A program made the translations under genes and the position numbers. This document shows, piece after piece, positions 1-11,510 of a stretch of 64,000 nt of DNA. Each line of letters opens with the position of its first letter. Within the stretch, counting starts at the first letter, position 1. Source of the DNA: Myxococcus xanthus (GTDB lineage: Bacteria > Myxococcota > Myxococcia > Myxococcales > Myxococcaceae); contig NZ_CP017174.1 in the NCBI RefSeq assembly GCF_006402735.1, forward strand, positions 306,001-370,000. Direction: 5' to 3'. The notes beneath the pieces were generated by a model. That model saw only the letters and a program-made list of their open reading frames with translations, did not search any database and was not told the DNA's origin.

Positions 1-1
1 C

Positions 2-556
2 AAGCCGCTCTTCAGCCAGACGGTGCTGGGCGGCACGGTGCACGAGGTGATGCGGGAGGCCAGTGGCCCGGTGGCGGTGCTGGTGGACCGGGGCCTGTCG
101 GACATCAAGCGCGTGCTGGTGCCCTTCGCCGGAAGCCGGCATGACCGCGCGGCCCTGGCCCTGTCCCGGCGGCTGCTGAAGCAGGCGGGCGCCGAGGTGA
201 CGGTGCTGCACGTGACGTCCGACCTCGGCGGCAACGGCGGGGCCCGGGCGCAGGTGGAGGAGCTGTTCCCGGCGACCGAGGGCGGTGTGACGCTGAAGGT
301 GGTGCGCAGTGACGCACCGGACGAGGCCGCCCTGGAGGAGGCGCGCCACGGCTATGACCTGGTGATTGTCGGCATCGGCGCGCAGTGGGGGCTGGAGGAC
401 AAGCTCTTCGGCCTGCACCGTGAGCGCATCATCCGGGACGTGCCGGGCTCGCTGCTGGTGGTGTGTGACGCGTCGCCCGCCACGGCGGCGGAGTCCACCT
501 CTGAATCCTCAAACGACGGGGCCAGCGCGGCCCGGGTTCTTCCCGCGAGGAGCTGA
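2..556 (+). CDS. Tandem universal stress protein domains (C-terminal part of a longer protein, 5' truncated by window edge)
   Basis: The reading frame is open from the first bases of the window, so the true start lies upstream. The first 25 or so residues look like the end of one Usp domain (a G-G-x-V-H-E-V stretch followed by a short hydrophobic strand). A second complete Usp domain follows, starting at the 'IKRVLVPF' strand and ending at a matching 'SLLVVCD' strand. Tandem Usp domains often form the cytoplasmic tail of cation:proton antiporters, but the membrane part, if any, is outside the window. The last 25 residues are Ser/Ala-rich and probably disordered. The stop overlaps the next start by one base (TGATG), so the two genes are probably co-translated. 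Confidence 0.75.
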   Translation, partial: KPLFSQTVLGGTVHEVMREASGPVAVLVDRGLSDIKRVLVPFAGSRHDRAALALSRRLLKQAGAEVTVLHVTSDLGGNGGARAQVEELFPATEGGVTLKVVRSDAPDEAALEEARHGYDLVIVGIGAQWGLEDKLFGLHRERIIRDVPGSLLVVCDASPATAAESTSESSNDGASAARVLPARS

Positions 557-1374
557 TGCACCTGGGGGCTACCCTCCGACTATTGCGCACGGATGCGGGC
601 CTGTCGCTGCGGGACCTGGCGCGCCGCATCGGCGTGTCCAGCGCGTACCTCAGCCGGGTGGAGAACGGCGTGGACGCGCCCCCCACGCCCGAGCGCCTGT
701 CGGCCATTGCCCGCGAGCTGCGAGTCCCGTCCTCGCTGCTGATGGACGTGGCCAACCGGATGAGCCCGTCCGTGGCCGCCTACCTGGAAGAGGTACCGGG
801 CGCGGGGGCCCTCTTCCTGGACATCGCCCAGCGGCGCCTGTCCGGGCTGCAGCTGGCGCGCGTGCGCGACTTCCTGGACGCGGAGTTCCCCGTGCCCCAA
901 GGGCGGCGCGACGCGGCCGTGCCGCCGCTGGCGCCCCTGCTGGCGCCGGAGCGCGTGGTGTTGCAGCTGTCCTGCGCGGGCTGGGACGACGTGCTGGACG
1001 TGGCGGCGGAGCGACTGGCCTCCTCGCGGCCCGGCGCGGAAGTCGCGCGGGTGGTGGACGGCCTGCGCCGGCACCGGGAGGAGTCCTCATGCGCGGTGGG
1101 AGGCGGGGTCGCGGTGCCGCATGCCTTCCTGCCAGGCGCGGTGCCCACGGTGGCCCTGGTGACGCTGGCCACGCCGCTCGCGGGGGATACCCCCGACGGC
1201 AAGCCGCTGCGCGTGGTGGTGGCCGTCCTGGACGCCGAACGGGGCGGCCCCCAGTTGGTGCGGCTGGCGCACCTGGCTCGGCTGGCGGCCCACGGGCTGG
1301 CGGACCGGCTGGTGGGGCTCAGCCAGCCGGCCCAGGTGCTCTCCAGCCTGGCGGAGCTGGAAGCGCTGCGCTGA
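556..1374 (+). CDS. XRE-family HTH regulator fused to a PTS EIIA (EIIA-Ntr-like) domain
   Basis: 272 aa. Residues 1-65 form a Cro/C1-type helix-turn-helix (LSLRDLARRIGVSSAYLSRVE). A helical linker follows to about residue 120. Residues 125-272 resemble the phosphoryl-accepting EIIA domain of the fructose/Ntr PTS branch, with the expected active-site histidine at about 189 in GGGVAVPHA. In known EIIA-Ntr proteins this histidine is phosphorylated by NPr. Joined to a DNA-binding domain, it suggests a regulator whose activity follows PTS phosphorylation. The start codon overlaps the stop of the upstream Usp gene, tying it to that gene. It is convergent with the next gene, the two stops being one base apart. 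Function is inferred; target genes are unknown. Confidence 0.85.
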   Translation: MHLGATLRLLRTDAGLSLRDLARRIGVSSAYLSRVENGVDAPPTPERLSAIARELRVPSSLLMDVANRMSPSVAAYLEEVPGAGALFLDIAQRRLSGLQLARVRDFLDAEFPVPQGRRDAAVPPLAPLLAPERVVLQLSCAGWDDVLDVAAERLASSRPGAEVARVVDGLRRHREESSCAVGGGVAVPHAFLPGAVPTVALVTLATPLAGDTPDGKPLRVVVAVLDAERGGPQLVRLAHLARLAAHGLADRLVGLSQPAQVLSSLAELEALR

Positions 1375-1375
1375 C

Positions 1376-2131
1376 TCAGGGGCCCGTGCGGCCCCAGGTC
1401 TCCCACGCGCCCAAATCCCGGTAGCCCAGGCGCTGATACAAGGCCTTCGCCTCCGGCGTGGCCTGGAGCACCGCGGCCGTCATCCCCCGGGCCCGTGCCT
1501 GGTGGTGCAGCCCGCGCATCACCTGCGCGGCCAGCCCCCGGCCCCGGGCCTCGGGCACCGTGGCCACCATGTAGATGCCCGCGGTGTCACCCACGTCCCG
1601 GGCCATGCCACACGCCAGGGCAACGCCCGCCTCCTTCGCGACCAGCGTGTGCACGGGCAGCGGGGGCGGCTGCAGCCAGACGTCGAGCTGGCGCCCCAGC
1701 TGGCCCCACGTGCGCTTGTTGATGGCGACCATGTCGTCCTGCGTCTCGGAGACCTCCAGGGGGATGTCCGGTGGGGCGTCCGGCACGTCCTCCAGCACCA
1801 GGCCCAAGGCATCCATCCGGACCGCGTCGGGGCCGAAGCCGGCGTCTTCCAACACCCGCCGGGCCTCGGTGTCTCCGGGCAGCAGCACCACGCGCCAGCC
1901 GGGCAGGTCCAGGCCCCGGTAATAGTCCGTCAGGGCGGGCAGGGCGTCGCGCAGCGCTCCCGCGTCGTGGAAGAAGGCCTGCTGGGCCCGTTGGTGTTCC
2001 GGGTGCCCTGGCAGACAGAAGGCATCCACGCCCGGCAGGCCCAGGTGCCGCAGCGTGCCCCGCTCCCGCTGAAGGTGCTTGAAGGCGATGACGTTCGACA
2101 GCAGGCGCGCGGACAGCTCGGCATTCGTCAT
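1376..2131 (-). CDS. GNAT-family N-acetyltransferase
   Basis: 251 aa from the ATG at 2131 (MTNAELSARLL). The frame stays open further upstream, but the extra 33 residues are basic and Pro-rich and would fill the divergent promoter gap. The C-terminal third carries the GNAT acetyl-CoA loop (VPEARGRGLAAQVM, matching R/QxxGxG/A) and the following 'ATPEAKALYQRLGYRDLG' strand-helix. The N-terminal part is less conserved and may be a degenerate second GNAT fold. The substrate cannot be told from sequence. Confidence 0.85.
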   Translation of the reverse strand: MTNAELSARLLSNVIAFKHLQRERGTLRHLGLPGVDAFCLPGHPEHQRAQQAFFHDAGALRDALPALTDYYRGLDLPGWRVVLLPGDTEARRVLEDAGFGPDAVRMDALGLVLEDVPDAPPDIPLEVSETQDDMVAINKRTWGQLGRQLDVWLQPPPLPVHTLVAKEAGVALACGMARDVGDTAGIYMVATVPEARGRGLAAQVMRGLHHQARARGMTAAVLQATPEAKALYQRLGYRDLGAWETWGRTGP

Positions 2132-2138
2132 GGGGCTC

Positions 2139-2159
2139 CGGAGCGTAGGGCACGCTCCG
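2139..2159. promoter_or_regulatory. Inverted repeat in divergent promoter region
   Basis: CGGAGCG and CGCTCCG arms (7 bp, perfect) separated by 7 bp lie between the divergent starts at 2131 (minus) and 2233 (plus). It could be an operator or a short hairpin. No clear -35/-10 pair was recognised next to it. Confidence 0.3.
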
Positions 2160-2232
2160 CCCGGCGGAGAACAGACGCGGCGCTCAAAACCGCGCACCGG
2201 CGAGCCGGGAGGATTAGGGTGCAGGGGCACCC

Positions 2233-2691
2233 ATGAGCAGCCCGCGCTTCTACGCCTTCGACCCTCGCGCCACCCGCATCGCCCTCTTCGTGGGGGCCTG
2301 TGTGCTGGCCGTCCTCACCGCCTGGGCCCTGGCGGATGCCCGCGACGCAGGTGGCGTCCAGGCCATGGCCCGCGCCGGCGTCTCCGCGGGGCTGATGTTG
2401 ACCTTCCTGGTGTCCTTCCACCGCCTGCGGCCCCGCACGGGCTGGGGCGTCACGGTGGACGCGCGGGGCGTGCGCGTGGCCCGGCCCTTCAGCCAGAAGG
2501 CGCTGGACCTGCACTGGGGGCAGATTGACCACGTGCGCCGGATTGGCCGGAAGGGGAGCGTGCTCGCCCTGTTCCTCAAGGAGGAAGGCCGAGTGCTCGT
2601 CACCCGGCATCTCTTCGCCCGCAAGGCTGTTTTCGACGAGTTGATTTCGGCGCTGGAGGACCGCCTCCCGCCGCCCCGTTTCGACGCCTGA
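2233..2691 (+). CDS. Small membrane protein with PH-like C-terminal region, function unknown
   Basis: 152 aa. Two hydrophobic segments (about residues 16-35 and 45-63) are followed by a soluble region that reads as a beta-rich bPH/DUF-like domain (GVTVDARGVRVARPF, then LHWGQIDHVRR). This pattern of two N-terminal membrane helices and a short PH-like domain is common in bacterial proteins of unknown role. It lies alone between a divergent acetyltransferase and gyrB. No function is assigned. Confidence 0.65.
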   Translation: MSSPRFYAFDPRATRIALFVGACVLAVLTAWALADARDAGGVQAMARAGVSAGLMLTFLVSFHRLRPRTGWGVTVDARGVRVARPFSQKALDLHWGQIDHVRRIGRKGSVLALFLKEEGRVLVTRHLFARKAVFDELISALEDRLPPPRFDA

Positions 2692-2776
2692 ACACCCCGT
2701 TCCCCGGGGCGGCCTCCCAGGCAGGCGGCCAGGCGGATTTCACGAATGTTTACGCAGCCTTGCGAGTCCTCGTTAA

Positions 2777-5296
<2,520 letters not shown>

Positions 5297-5316
5297 GTCC
5301 GTCCCGAGGAAAGACG

Positions 5317-5351
5317 CGTGGGCCCGGTGCCCCCTCGGCCCCGCGCCCACG
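5317..5351 (+). terminator. Probable intrinsic terminator of gyrB
   Basis: Perfect 7-bp arms CGTGGGC (5317-5323) and GCCCACG (5345-5351) with a GC-rich loop, about 20 bases after the gyrB stop. Only a short T run (TTT) follows. The remaining 220 bp to the next stop codon at 5572 show no gene. Confidence 0.45.
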
Positions 5352-5571
5352 TGCCTTTCCCGTCCTTGTCGAGCCGGGCCTCCGCGCTGCCGGGCCCTCG
5401 CTAGCCCTTACGTCAGGAAGCCGGGCCCCTTCGCTGAAGCCTCGGGGCGCCGGTCCACCGTAAGGTAGTCACCGTTCCTCTGCCCCAGCCCGGCGTCCTC
5501 CGCGGCGCCGCGAGTGCTCGCCTCGCCTGTGGGCGTCCCGGCGGGTGGGCGGCGGGCTGCCTGTGTGGCTG

Positions 5572-8361
5572 CTACCGCTCCGAGCGGCGTGAGCCCTTCA
5601 GGGCCTCCGCGCGCTCCTTGCCGGACATGGCCGTCACGTCGACGATGTCCACCTCGAAGGCGCCCCGGTTGTCGTCCACCTGCATGTCGGGGAAGGTGCA
5701 GTGCAGGTCCTCCGTGCCCGTCAGCTGGTAGCGCTTGCCGGTCTGGAGGATGCGGTGGGTGGCGCGCACGGATTCGGGCGCTGGGCCGCGCTCCAGGCAC
5801 AGCACCTGGCGGACGCGGCCGTTGGGGCCGGAGCGCAGCTCCGCGAAGTCGTCTCGCACGGTGAGCAGGTAGGTGGAGTCCGGGTTGAGGCCGCGCAGCA
5901 CCATCTGGTGCTCGGGCTTCAGCGGCACCGCGTTCTCCTTCGCGTCGAAGGTGAACGAGCGCGGCGGCACGTAGGCGGACTGGCGGACGTTGACGCGGAT
6001 GGCGCCGCTGTTGTCGTCCGGACCGCTGTCATCCAGCGCGAAGACGTGGAGCTTCCGGGCACCCTTGATGGTGCGCGTTGATGTGCCGAGCAGGCCGAAG
6101 CTGCTGTCCACCGGCCCGTCGCCCTCGATGAAGTAGGCCAGCGTGCCGGAGGCGGTGCCCCGTCCCTCGGCCAGTGACGCGTTGCCCTGCGTCCACACCG
6201 AGTACGTCGTGCCGGGGTTCAGCTCGATGCTGGCGGTGTTGTATTCGGGCAGGGGGACGGCGTTGTACTGGGGGCGCAGCACCAGCACGCGGGTGGGGTA
6301 GTCCACCTCGTGCATCGTCCGCTGCGGCGTGTCCTCCCCCACGGGCCCGTCCTGTGCGGCCGCCACCTCCGTGCTGGCGCCCGCGTCCTCCGGCGCGCCG
6401 GGGCCCCCGTCCTCCGGCGCGGCGCCGCCTTCCGCCACCACCGCGGCGCCCGCGTCCTCTGGCGCCGCCACGGCCACTTCGACCGGTGTGGGAGGGGGCG
6501 GCGGGGGCTCGGCGACGGGCTTCAGCTCCGCCGTCAGCGGCTCCACCAGGTTCGACGTGGGCGTGAAGCGCTTCGTCCAGGGCAGGTGTCCGGGCAGCGA
6601 GAGGGCCAGCGTGTTGGCCTCGCCAATCTTGACCTCCACCATCATTGGCGTGACGCCCTTGAGCACCTGGTCGTTGAGCCGCACGCTGGCGCCCGCGGGC
6701 TTGGAGGCGAGCCACAGCGTGGTGGTGGACGCGTACGCGTCGTCGAACGCGGACTCGCGCGCGATGACGAGCTTGTAGAATACGCCGACGAGGAACAGCG
6801 CGGCGGTGGCGTAGATGACGGACATCGTCACGACGCGCGCCTTCTCCTTCCCCTTCGCCACGCGCGCGGCCTCTTCACGCGCCAGCGTGTCCCGGGCGTC
6901 GTCCACGGAGGTGCGGTAGCCCTTGCCAGTCCAGGTGCCCACCGGATGCGCCTCGGTGGTGGGCTCCTTGCTCTCGGCGGCGGGCACTTCGATGGGCGTG
7001 TCGTGCGGCGTGGCCTGGGTGGGGGTGGGCACATCACCCGCGTCGGTGCCGGGCTCTTCGTCCAGCTCCGGCACGGGGGGGCCGGGGCGCTCGGCGGTGT
7101 ACGTCCTGCGGACGCCGCCCTCGGCGCGGGGGAGCTGGGACTGGGTCATCCGCCGCACGCCGCTGCTCGTGGGACGGCGCACCCCCGGGTTGCTCGCAGA
7201 GGGACGACGGCCTCCCTCGCTGCCGGGCCGTCCGCTGTCGCTGCCAGGGCGGCCTCCGTCACTGCCCGGACGGCTGCGCACGCCGGGGTTGGAGCCCCGC
7301 TGGGCGTTGTTGGACGGGAGCCGCGCGCGTCCCTGGGACGACGCCTCGGTGACGCCCGACTGCCAGGCGGCGAGCTGCTCCTGGAAGGCGGGGGACACCT
7401 CCACCCGGCGACCCTCGGCGGCCAGCTCCTCCGGGAAGAGGTGCGCCATGAGCTGCGACAGCAGGGTGGGGGTGAAGCGCGGGTTGTCGCGGTAGAGCAG
7501 CTCCACCAGCGACTCGCTCAAGTCCTTCGCCGTCTGGTAGCGCGCCTCACGGTCCAGCGCCATGGCGTGGGAGATGACCGTCTCCACGTCCTCGCTGACG
7601 GTGGGGTTGAGCGCGGACGGCGGCAGGCGGTCGCCCACGAGGATGCGGGGCAGGACGGTGACGAACTCCCCTTCATAGGGGCGCTTGCCGCACACCATCT
7701 CATAGAGGACGACGCCCGCGGCGTACACGTCGGTGCGCGCGTCCAGGTCCTGCCGGCCCTGTGCCTGCTCCGGGGAGAAGTACGGGTACTTGCCCTTGAG
7801 GGTGCCGGGAGACGTCTTCGCCTCCACCGCGCTCGTCACCTTGGCGATGCCGAAGTCGATGACCTTGACCTCGCCCTCATAGGAGATGAGGACGTTGTCC
7901 GGGGACACGTCGCGGTGCACCAGGCCCAGCGCCTGCCCGTCCTCGCCCACGTGTCGGTGCGCGTAGTCCAGGCCGTCACACAGCTTGCTGGCCACATGGA
8001 GCGCCAGCGACTCCGGCAAGGAGCCGATGCCCATCCGCTGGGCGCGGCGCAGCACCTTGGACAGGGGCTGGCCCTGCACCAGCTCCATGGCGATGAAGTA
8101 CTGCCCGTCCACCTCACCGAAGTCGAAAATCTGCGCGATGTTGCTGTGGCTCATGCTGGCCACCACGCGCGCCTCGCCGATGAACATCTCGACGAAGTCC
8201 GCATCGTCGACGAAGTGCGGGAGGATCTGCTTGATGACGCAGGGCTTGGTGACGCCCGCCGCCCCCGTCATCCGCGCGCGGTAGGTGACGGCCATCCCCC
8301 CCGCGGCGATCTTCGAGAGGAGGACGTATTTACCGAATTGCTGAGGGCTGTTTTCCGCCAC
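5572..8361 (-). CDS. Transmembrane eukaryote-like Ser/Thr protein kinase with PEGA-type periplasmic domain
   Basis: 929 aa from the GTG at 8361; a TTG 20 codons upstream is in frame but the GTG is preceded by a strong purine box (GGAAGGAAGG). The kinase domain spans about 10-290: glycine loop (KIAAGGMAVTYRA), Lys44, catalytic HRD at 149-151, DFG at 169-171, and SPEQ in the activation segment. A Ser/Gly/Arg-rich linker follows with short RPGSD-type repeats. One membrane helix lies at about 510-530, then a PEGA-like motif (SKPAGASVRLNDQ). The remaining 300 residues are predicted periplasmic and beta-rich, with an Ala/Pro/Glu-rich stretch. Such Pkn-type kinases are abundant in myxobacteria. The cytoplasmic kinase presumably answers to the periplasmic sensor; ligand and targets are unknown. 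Confidence 0.92.
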   Translation of the reverse strand: MAENSPQQFGKYVLLSKIAAGGMAVTYRARMTGAAGVTKPCVIKQILPHFVDDADFVEMFIGEARVVASMSHSNIAQIFDFGEVDGQYFIAMELVQGQPLSKVLRRAQRMGIGSLPESLALHVASKLCDGLDYAHRHVGEDGQALGLVHRDVSPDNVLISYEGEVKVIDFGIAKVTSAVEAKTSPGTLKGKYPYFSPEQAQGRQDLDARTDVYAAGVVLYEMVCGKRPYEGEFVTVLPRILVGDRLPPSALNPTVSEDVETVISHAMALDREARYQTAKDLSESLVELLYRDNPRFTPTLLSQLMAHLFPEELAAEGRRVEVSPAFQEQLAAWQSGVTEASSQGRARLPSNNAQRGSNPGVRSRPGSDGGRPGSDSGRPGSEGGRRPSASNPGVRRPTSSGVRRMTQSQLPRAEGGVRRTYTAERPGPPVPELDEEPGTDAGDVPTPTQATPHDTPIEVPAAESKEPTTEAHPVGTWTGKGYRTSVDDARDTLAREEAARVAKGKEKARVVTMSVIYATAALFLVGVFYKLVIARESAFDDAYASTTTLWLASKPAGASVRLNDQVLKGVTPMMVEVKIGEANTLALSLPGHLPWTKRFTPTSNLVEPLTAELKPVAEPPPPPPTPVEVAVAAPEDAGAAVVAEGGAAPEDGGPGAPEDAGASTEVAAAQDGPVGEDTPQRTMHEVDYPTRVLVLRPQYNAVPLPEYNTASIELNPGTTYSVWTQGNASLAEGRGTASGTLAYFIEGDGPVDSSFGLLGTSTRTIKGARKLHVFALDDSGPDDNSGAIRVNVRQSAYVPPRSFTFDAKENAVPLKPEHQMVLRGLNPDSTYLLTVRDDFAELRSGPNGRVRQVLCLERGPAPESVRATHRILQTGKRYQLTGTEDLHCTFPDMQVDDNRGAFEVDIVDVTAMSGKERAEALKGSRRSER

Positions 8362-8572
8362 GGGGTAGGAGCATACCTTCCTTCCTGGGAAAGTCCCGGT
8401 TCCGGATTGCACTCTGTGCAAAGTTTTTCAGGGTTACGAAGGTATGAGGCTTCACATTTCTTCACGCGGGGCGCCTGCCGTGGGCCGCCCTGGCGCGGTT
8501 ATCTAACGGACCTGCCTGCGCTTGCCGGCGGGCAGGGGCGGCCGGCCCCTCGCTGAGAAAGAGGCGTCGCCG

Positions 8573-9757
8573 ATGGTGTCCGAGCTCCCCCTTCGCTCGC
8601 GGTGGGGCGCCGTGTGTCTGAGTGGAGTGCTGCTGTTCTCGACGCCGGGCCTGGCCCGCGGTGGGGATGGGAGCCCGGAGGTCCCGGTGGATGCGCCCCT
8701 CCAGGCGCACGTGGGGCTTTCCCAGCAGTCGTTGGCGCAGGTACCCCCGCCGCCCCCGGAGCGCCCCGATTTCAAGCCGCTGGCGGTGGCGGTGGCGGTG
8801 GTGCCGGGGTTGCTCTTCCATGGACTGGGGCCCCTGGTGGCGGGGGACCGTCACACTGCGAAGCGGCTCTTCGCGTTGGAGGGCGCGGGCCTGGGGCTCA
8901 TCGCGCTGGGCGGGGTGCCCATCGCGCTCACGGGCGCCTCGCGGCGCACCATTGCCCCGCTGTACGCGGTGACGCTGGCGGGCTTCAGCGTGCTGGGCAT
9001 CTCCGCGCTGGCCAACCTGTATGCGGTGACGGCGCCGGCGTTCGACCCGGGCGTGGCGCCGCCCCTGCTTCCTCCGCTGGAGTTGGAGGTGGGCTACCAG
9101 TATGTGAATGACGCTGCCTTCGACTACCGCCACTTCCTCACGGTGGGGGCGCAGGCCCGCTTCGACTCGCTGCGCCTGCTGGGCGCCGTGCGGGTGGACC
9201 CTTCCGAGGGTAACACCCAGGTGCGCCTGGGCGGCGCGTGGCGGTTGTTGGGCGCGCCGGAGCGCGCGCTCGCGGGCACGGATGGCAGCGCGCTGGACGT
9301 GGAGGCCTTTGGCCAGTTCCACCGCTACCCCACCGAGGGTTTCGCGCTCATCAGCGGAGAGGTGGCGCTGCGGGGCCGGCTGGCCATGTCGCGCATCAGC
9401 CCGGCGATGGCGGGCTCCTTCGCGGAGGTCAGCGTGGGCACGTCGGCGGAGGCCTATACGTACCCCGGCGCGGTGAGCGACGGGAACCTGCACGAGCAGC
9501 TGCTCTTCACCTTCGGCTACGGCGTGTGGCTGGGCCGTGGGGGACCGTTCCGGGGCGAGGCGATGCTCTATTACGACCACCGCAAGGACTCGTTCGCGGG
9601 CGGCATCCGCTCGCGCGGCGGCGGAATCGTGGGCGCCTTTGGTCTGAGAGGCCGGGCGCTGCTGACGGATGACTGGGGTGTCGCCGCCGAGGTGCAGGGT
9701 GGTGGCGCGCTCGTGGGCCGGTTGTCGTTGATTCGTGCCCTGGGAGGTGAGCGGTGA
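8573..9757 (+). CDS. Exported protein, possible outer-membrane or membrane-associated protein, function unknown
   Basis: 394 aa from ATG 8573. The N-terminus reads as a signal peptide (basic start, hydrophobic run ending STPGLARG). Two hydrophobic segments follow (about 75-95 and 110-150). The second half is rich in alternating hydrophobic residues with a GYQYVND motif and could form beta strands; the protein ends shortly after GGGALVGRLSL. I do not recognise a family. The stop overlaps the start of the phosphoesterase gene by one base (TGATG), so they are likely co-translated. Confidence 0.7.
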   Translation: MVSELPLRSRWGAVCLSGVLLFSTPGLARGGDGSPEVPVDAPLQAHVGLSQQSLAQVPPPPPERPDFKPLAVAVAVVPGLLFHGLGPLVAGDRHTAKRLFALEGAGLGLIALGGVPIALTGASRRTIAPLYAVTLAGFSVLGISALANLYAVTAPAFDPGVAPPLLPPLELEVGYQYVNDAAFDYRHFLTVGAQARFDSLRLLGAVRVDPSEGNTQVRLGGAWRLLGAPERALAGTDGSALDVEAFGQFHRYPTEGFALISGEVALRGRLAMSRISPAMAGSFAEVSVGTSAEAYTYPGAVSDGNLHEQLLFTFGYGVWLGRGGPFRGEAMLYYDHRKDSFAGGIRSRGGGIVGAFGLRGRALLTDDWGVAAEVQGGGALVGRLSLIRALGGER

Positions 9758-10869
9758 TGCGCGCGGGTGTGAAGGCGGGGGTGCTGGCGGCGCTGGTGTC
9801 GTCGGGCTGTGGCATGCGGCCCGCGGAGAACCGCGCGATTGCGGATTCCAAGGTGGGGCAGGCGCAGCAGGGCGGGGTGACGCTGTCGGTGGCGGACGGG
9901 CTGGCGACGGTGCGCGAATTGGCGCCGGGCACGCTGGTGCTGTGGGGCAACGCGCCGGCCTTCACCGCTCGCGTCGACGTGGGCGCGCAGGCGCCGTCCG
10001 ACTGGCTGGTGACGGTGCGCAACGCGATGCCGGACGCGGTGCTGGTGGCCGAGGAGGAAGGGGGCGCGCCGTCGGTGCAGGAAGCGCTTCCGCAGGCGTT
10101 GCCCACCGTGAAGGTGTGGCGCGTGGCGCTGCGCGCGGGGACGACGGTGCGGCTGTCCGTGGCGCCGCCGGATTTCGAATCGCGCGAGCCCTTCCGCTTC
10201 CTCGCGCTGGCGGACGTGCAGGAAGCCCTGCCGCGCGTCGGAGATATCTACGCGCGCATGCGGCGGGACGACGCGGCACGCTTCATCCTCTTCGCGGGCG
10301 ACCTCACGGAGTCAGGCACGCGCGATGAGTTGACGGAGTTCCAGGAGCGGCTGGAGGCGGGCTCGCGCATTCCGCTGTACGCCACCCTGGGCAACCACGA
10401 GACGTTCACCCGCGACGCGGCCGAGTACCACGCGCTGGTGGGGCGCGGCAGCCAGAGCTTCGTCTTCAAGGGCGTGCGCTTCTCGGTGGTGGACTCCAGC
10501 AACGGCACGTTGGACCCCGGCGTGGAGGAGCAATTGGAGGGGTGGCTGGCGGCCTCGCGGGGTGGCACGCACGTGGTGGCCATGCACGTGCCGCCGCAGG
10601 ACCCGGTGGGCCTGCGCGGCGGCGGCTTCGCCAACCGGGGCGAGGCCGCGGGCCTGGTGGGGAAGATGGCGCGCGCGGGCGTGGACCTCACGCTCTACGG
10701 GCACATCCACTCCTATTATTCGTTCACCAACGCGGGCATCCCCGCCTTCATCTCCGGCGGCGGCGGCGCCATTCCGGAGACGTTCGACGGGGTGGGGCGG
10801 CACTACCTGTCCGTGGATGTGAGCGCGGACGACGGCTTGCAGCAGGCGGCGCTGGTGCGCGTGGACTGA
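9757..10869 (+). CDS. Calcineurin-like metallophosphoesterase, predicted lipoprotein
   Basis: 370 aa. A short signal peptide ends in a lipobox (LVSSGC), so the protein is probably lipid-anchored. An N-terminal beta-rich part of about 130 residues precedes the catalytic domain. The metallophosphoesterase motifs are seen in order: LALADVQ (motif I, with Gln where DxH usually has His), FAGDLTESG, LGNHE, MHVPP and YGHIHSY. The D-x-Q form of motif I is known in some members, so activity is not excluded. The ATG at 9757 overlaps the previous stop; a GTG three bases upstream is possible. The substrate is unknown. Confidence 0.87.
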   Translation: MRAGVKAGVLAALVSSGCGMRPAENRAIADSKVGQAQQGGVTLSVADGLATVRELAPGTLVLWGNAPAFTARVDVGAQAPSDWLVTVRNAMPDAVLVAEEEGGAPSVQEALPQALPTVKVWRVALRAGTTVRLSVAPPDFESREPFRFLALADVQEALPRVGDIYARMRRDDAARFILFAGDLTESGTRDELTEFQERLEAGSRIPLYATLGNHETFTRDAAEYHALVGRGSQSFVFKGVRFSVVDSSNGTLDPGVEEQLEGWLAASRGGTHVVAMHVPPQDPVGLRGGGFANRGEAAGLVGKMARAGVDLTLYGHIHSYYSFTNAGIPAFISGGGGAIPETFDGVGRHYLSVDVSADDGLQQAALVRVD

Positions 10870-10965
10870 TCCGCAGGGGTGCTGTTTTAGCCTACCCTCT
10901 TGATCTGACACTGAACATCTGGGCAGATAGGGCCACCTTCCCGCAAGGAGCCAGGAGGCCCGCCC

Positions 10966-11490
10966 ATGTTCGACTCGAACGAGAACGACCCCATTTCCCC
11001 GGCGCTGCGTGCGCTGCTCGAGCTGTTCACCACGGAGCTGGCGGAGGTCCGCTTCCCGGACATGAACGGCGAGGTGCTGGACGCCGCGGCCGAACAGGTG
11101 CGGGAGCAGGCGGAGGCCGTGGCGCGCGCGCAGGCGGCGCTGGAGTCCGCGCGGCAGGCGCTGCACGAAAGCCAGGAGGCGCTGCTCCAGAAGGGCCAGC
11201 GGGCGCTGGCGTACGCGCGAGTCTTCTCCGAGGAGAACGTGGAGCTGAGCGCGCGGCTGGACGGCATCCATCTGCCGCGAGCGGCGCGCAAGGGCGCCCG
11301 GGCTGACGGCGCGGCGGCGGACACCGCGAGCGCGGCGCAGGGCAACGATGAGAACGCGCCCCGCCGCCGGGGCCGTCCTCCCAAGGCCCGTCCCGCGGCG
11401 GGGGCGTCCCTGTTCGCGGATGGGTCCTCGCCGGAGGCGCTCGCCGCCGCGGCGCACCACACCGGCAACGGCATGTTGTCCGAGGCCTGA
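10966..11490 (+). CDS. Coiled-coil protein with AT-hook-like C-terminal motif
   Basis: 174 aa, preceded by a good AGGAGG box 8 bases before the ATG. Residues 1-35 are acidic and helical. Residues 40-105 are rich in Ala, Gln, Glu and Arg in a heptad-like pattern and should form a coiled coil. Residues 125-140 contain RRRGRPPKARP, which matches the AT-hook core (RGRP flanked by basic residues). The tail is Ala/Gly-rich. AT-hooks bind the minor groove of AT-rich DNA; in myxobacteria CarD is a known AT-hook protein. A DNA-binding or chromosome-associated role is an inference from this one motif. Confidence 0.65.
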   Translation: MFDSNENDPISPALRALLELFTTELAEVRFPDMNGEVLDAAAEQVREQAEAVARAQAALESARQALHESQEALLQKGQRALAYARVFSEENVELSARLDGIHLPRAARKGARADGAAADTASAAQGNDENAPRRRGRPPKARPAAGASLFADGSSPEALAAAAHHTGNGMLSEA

Positions 11491-11510
11491 GCGGGCCGCG
11501 GATAAACGAA

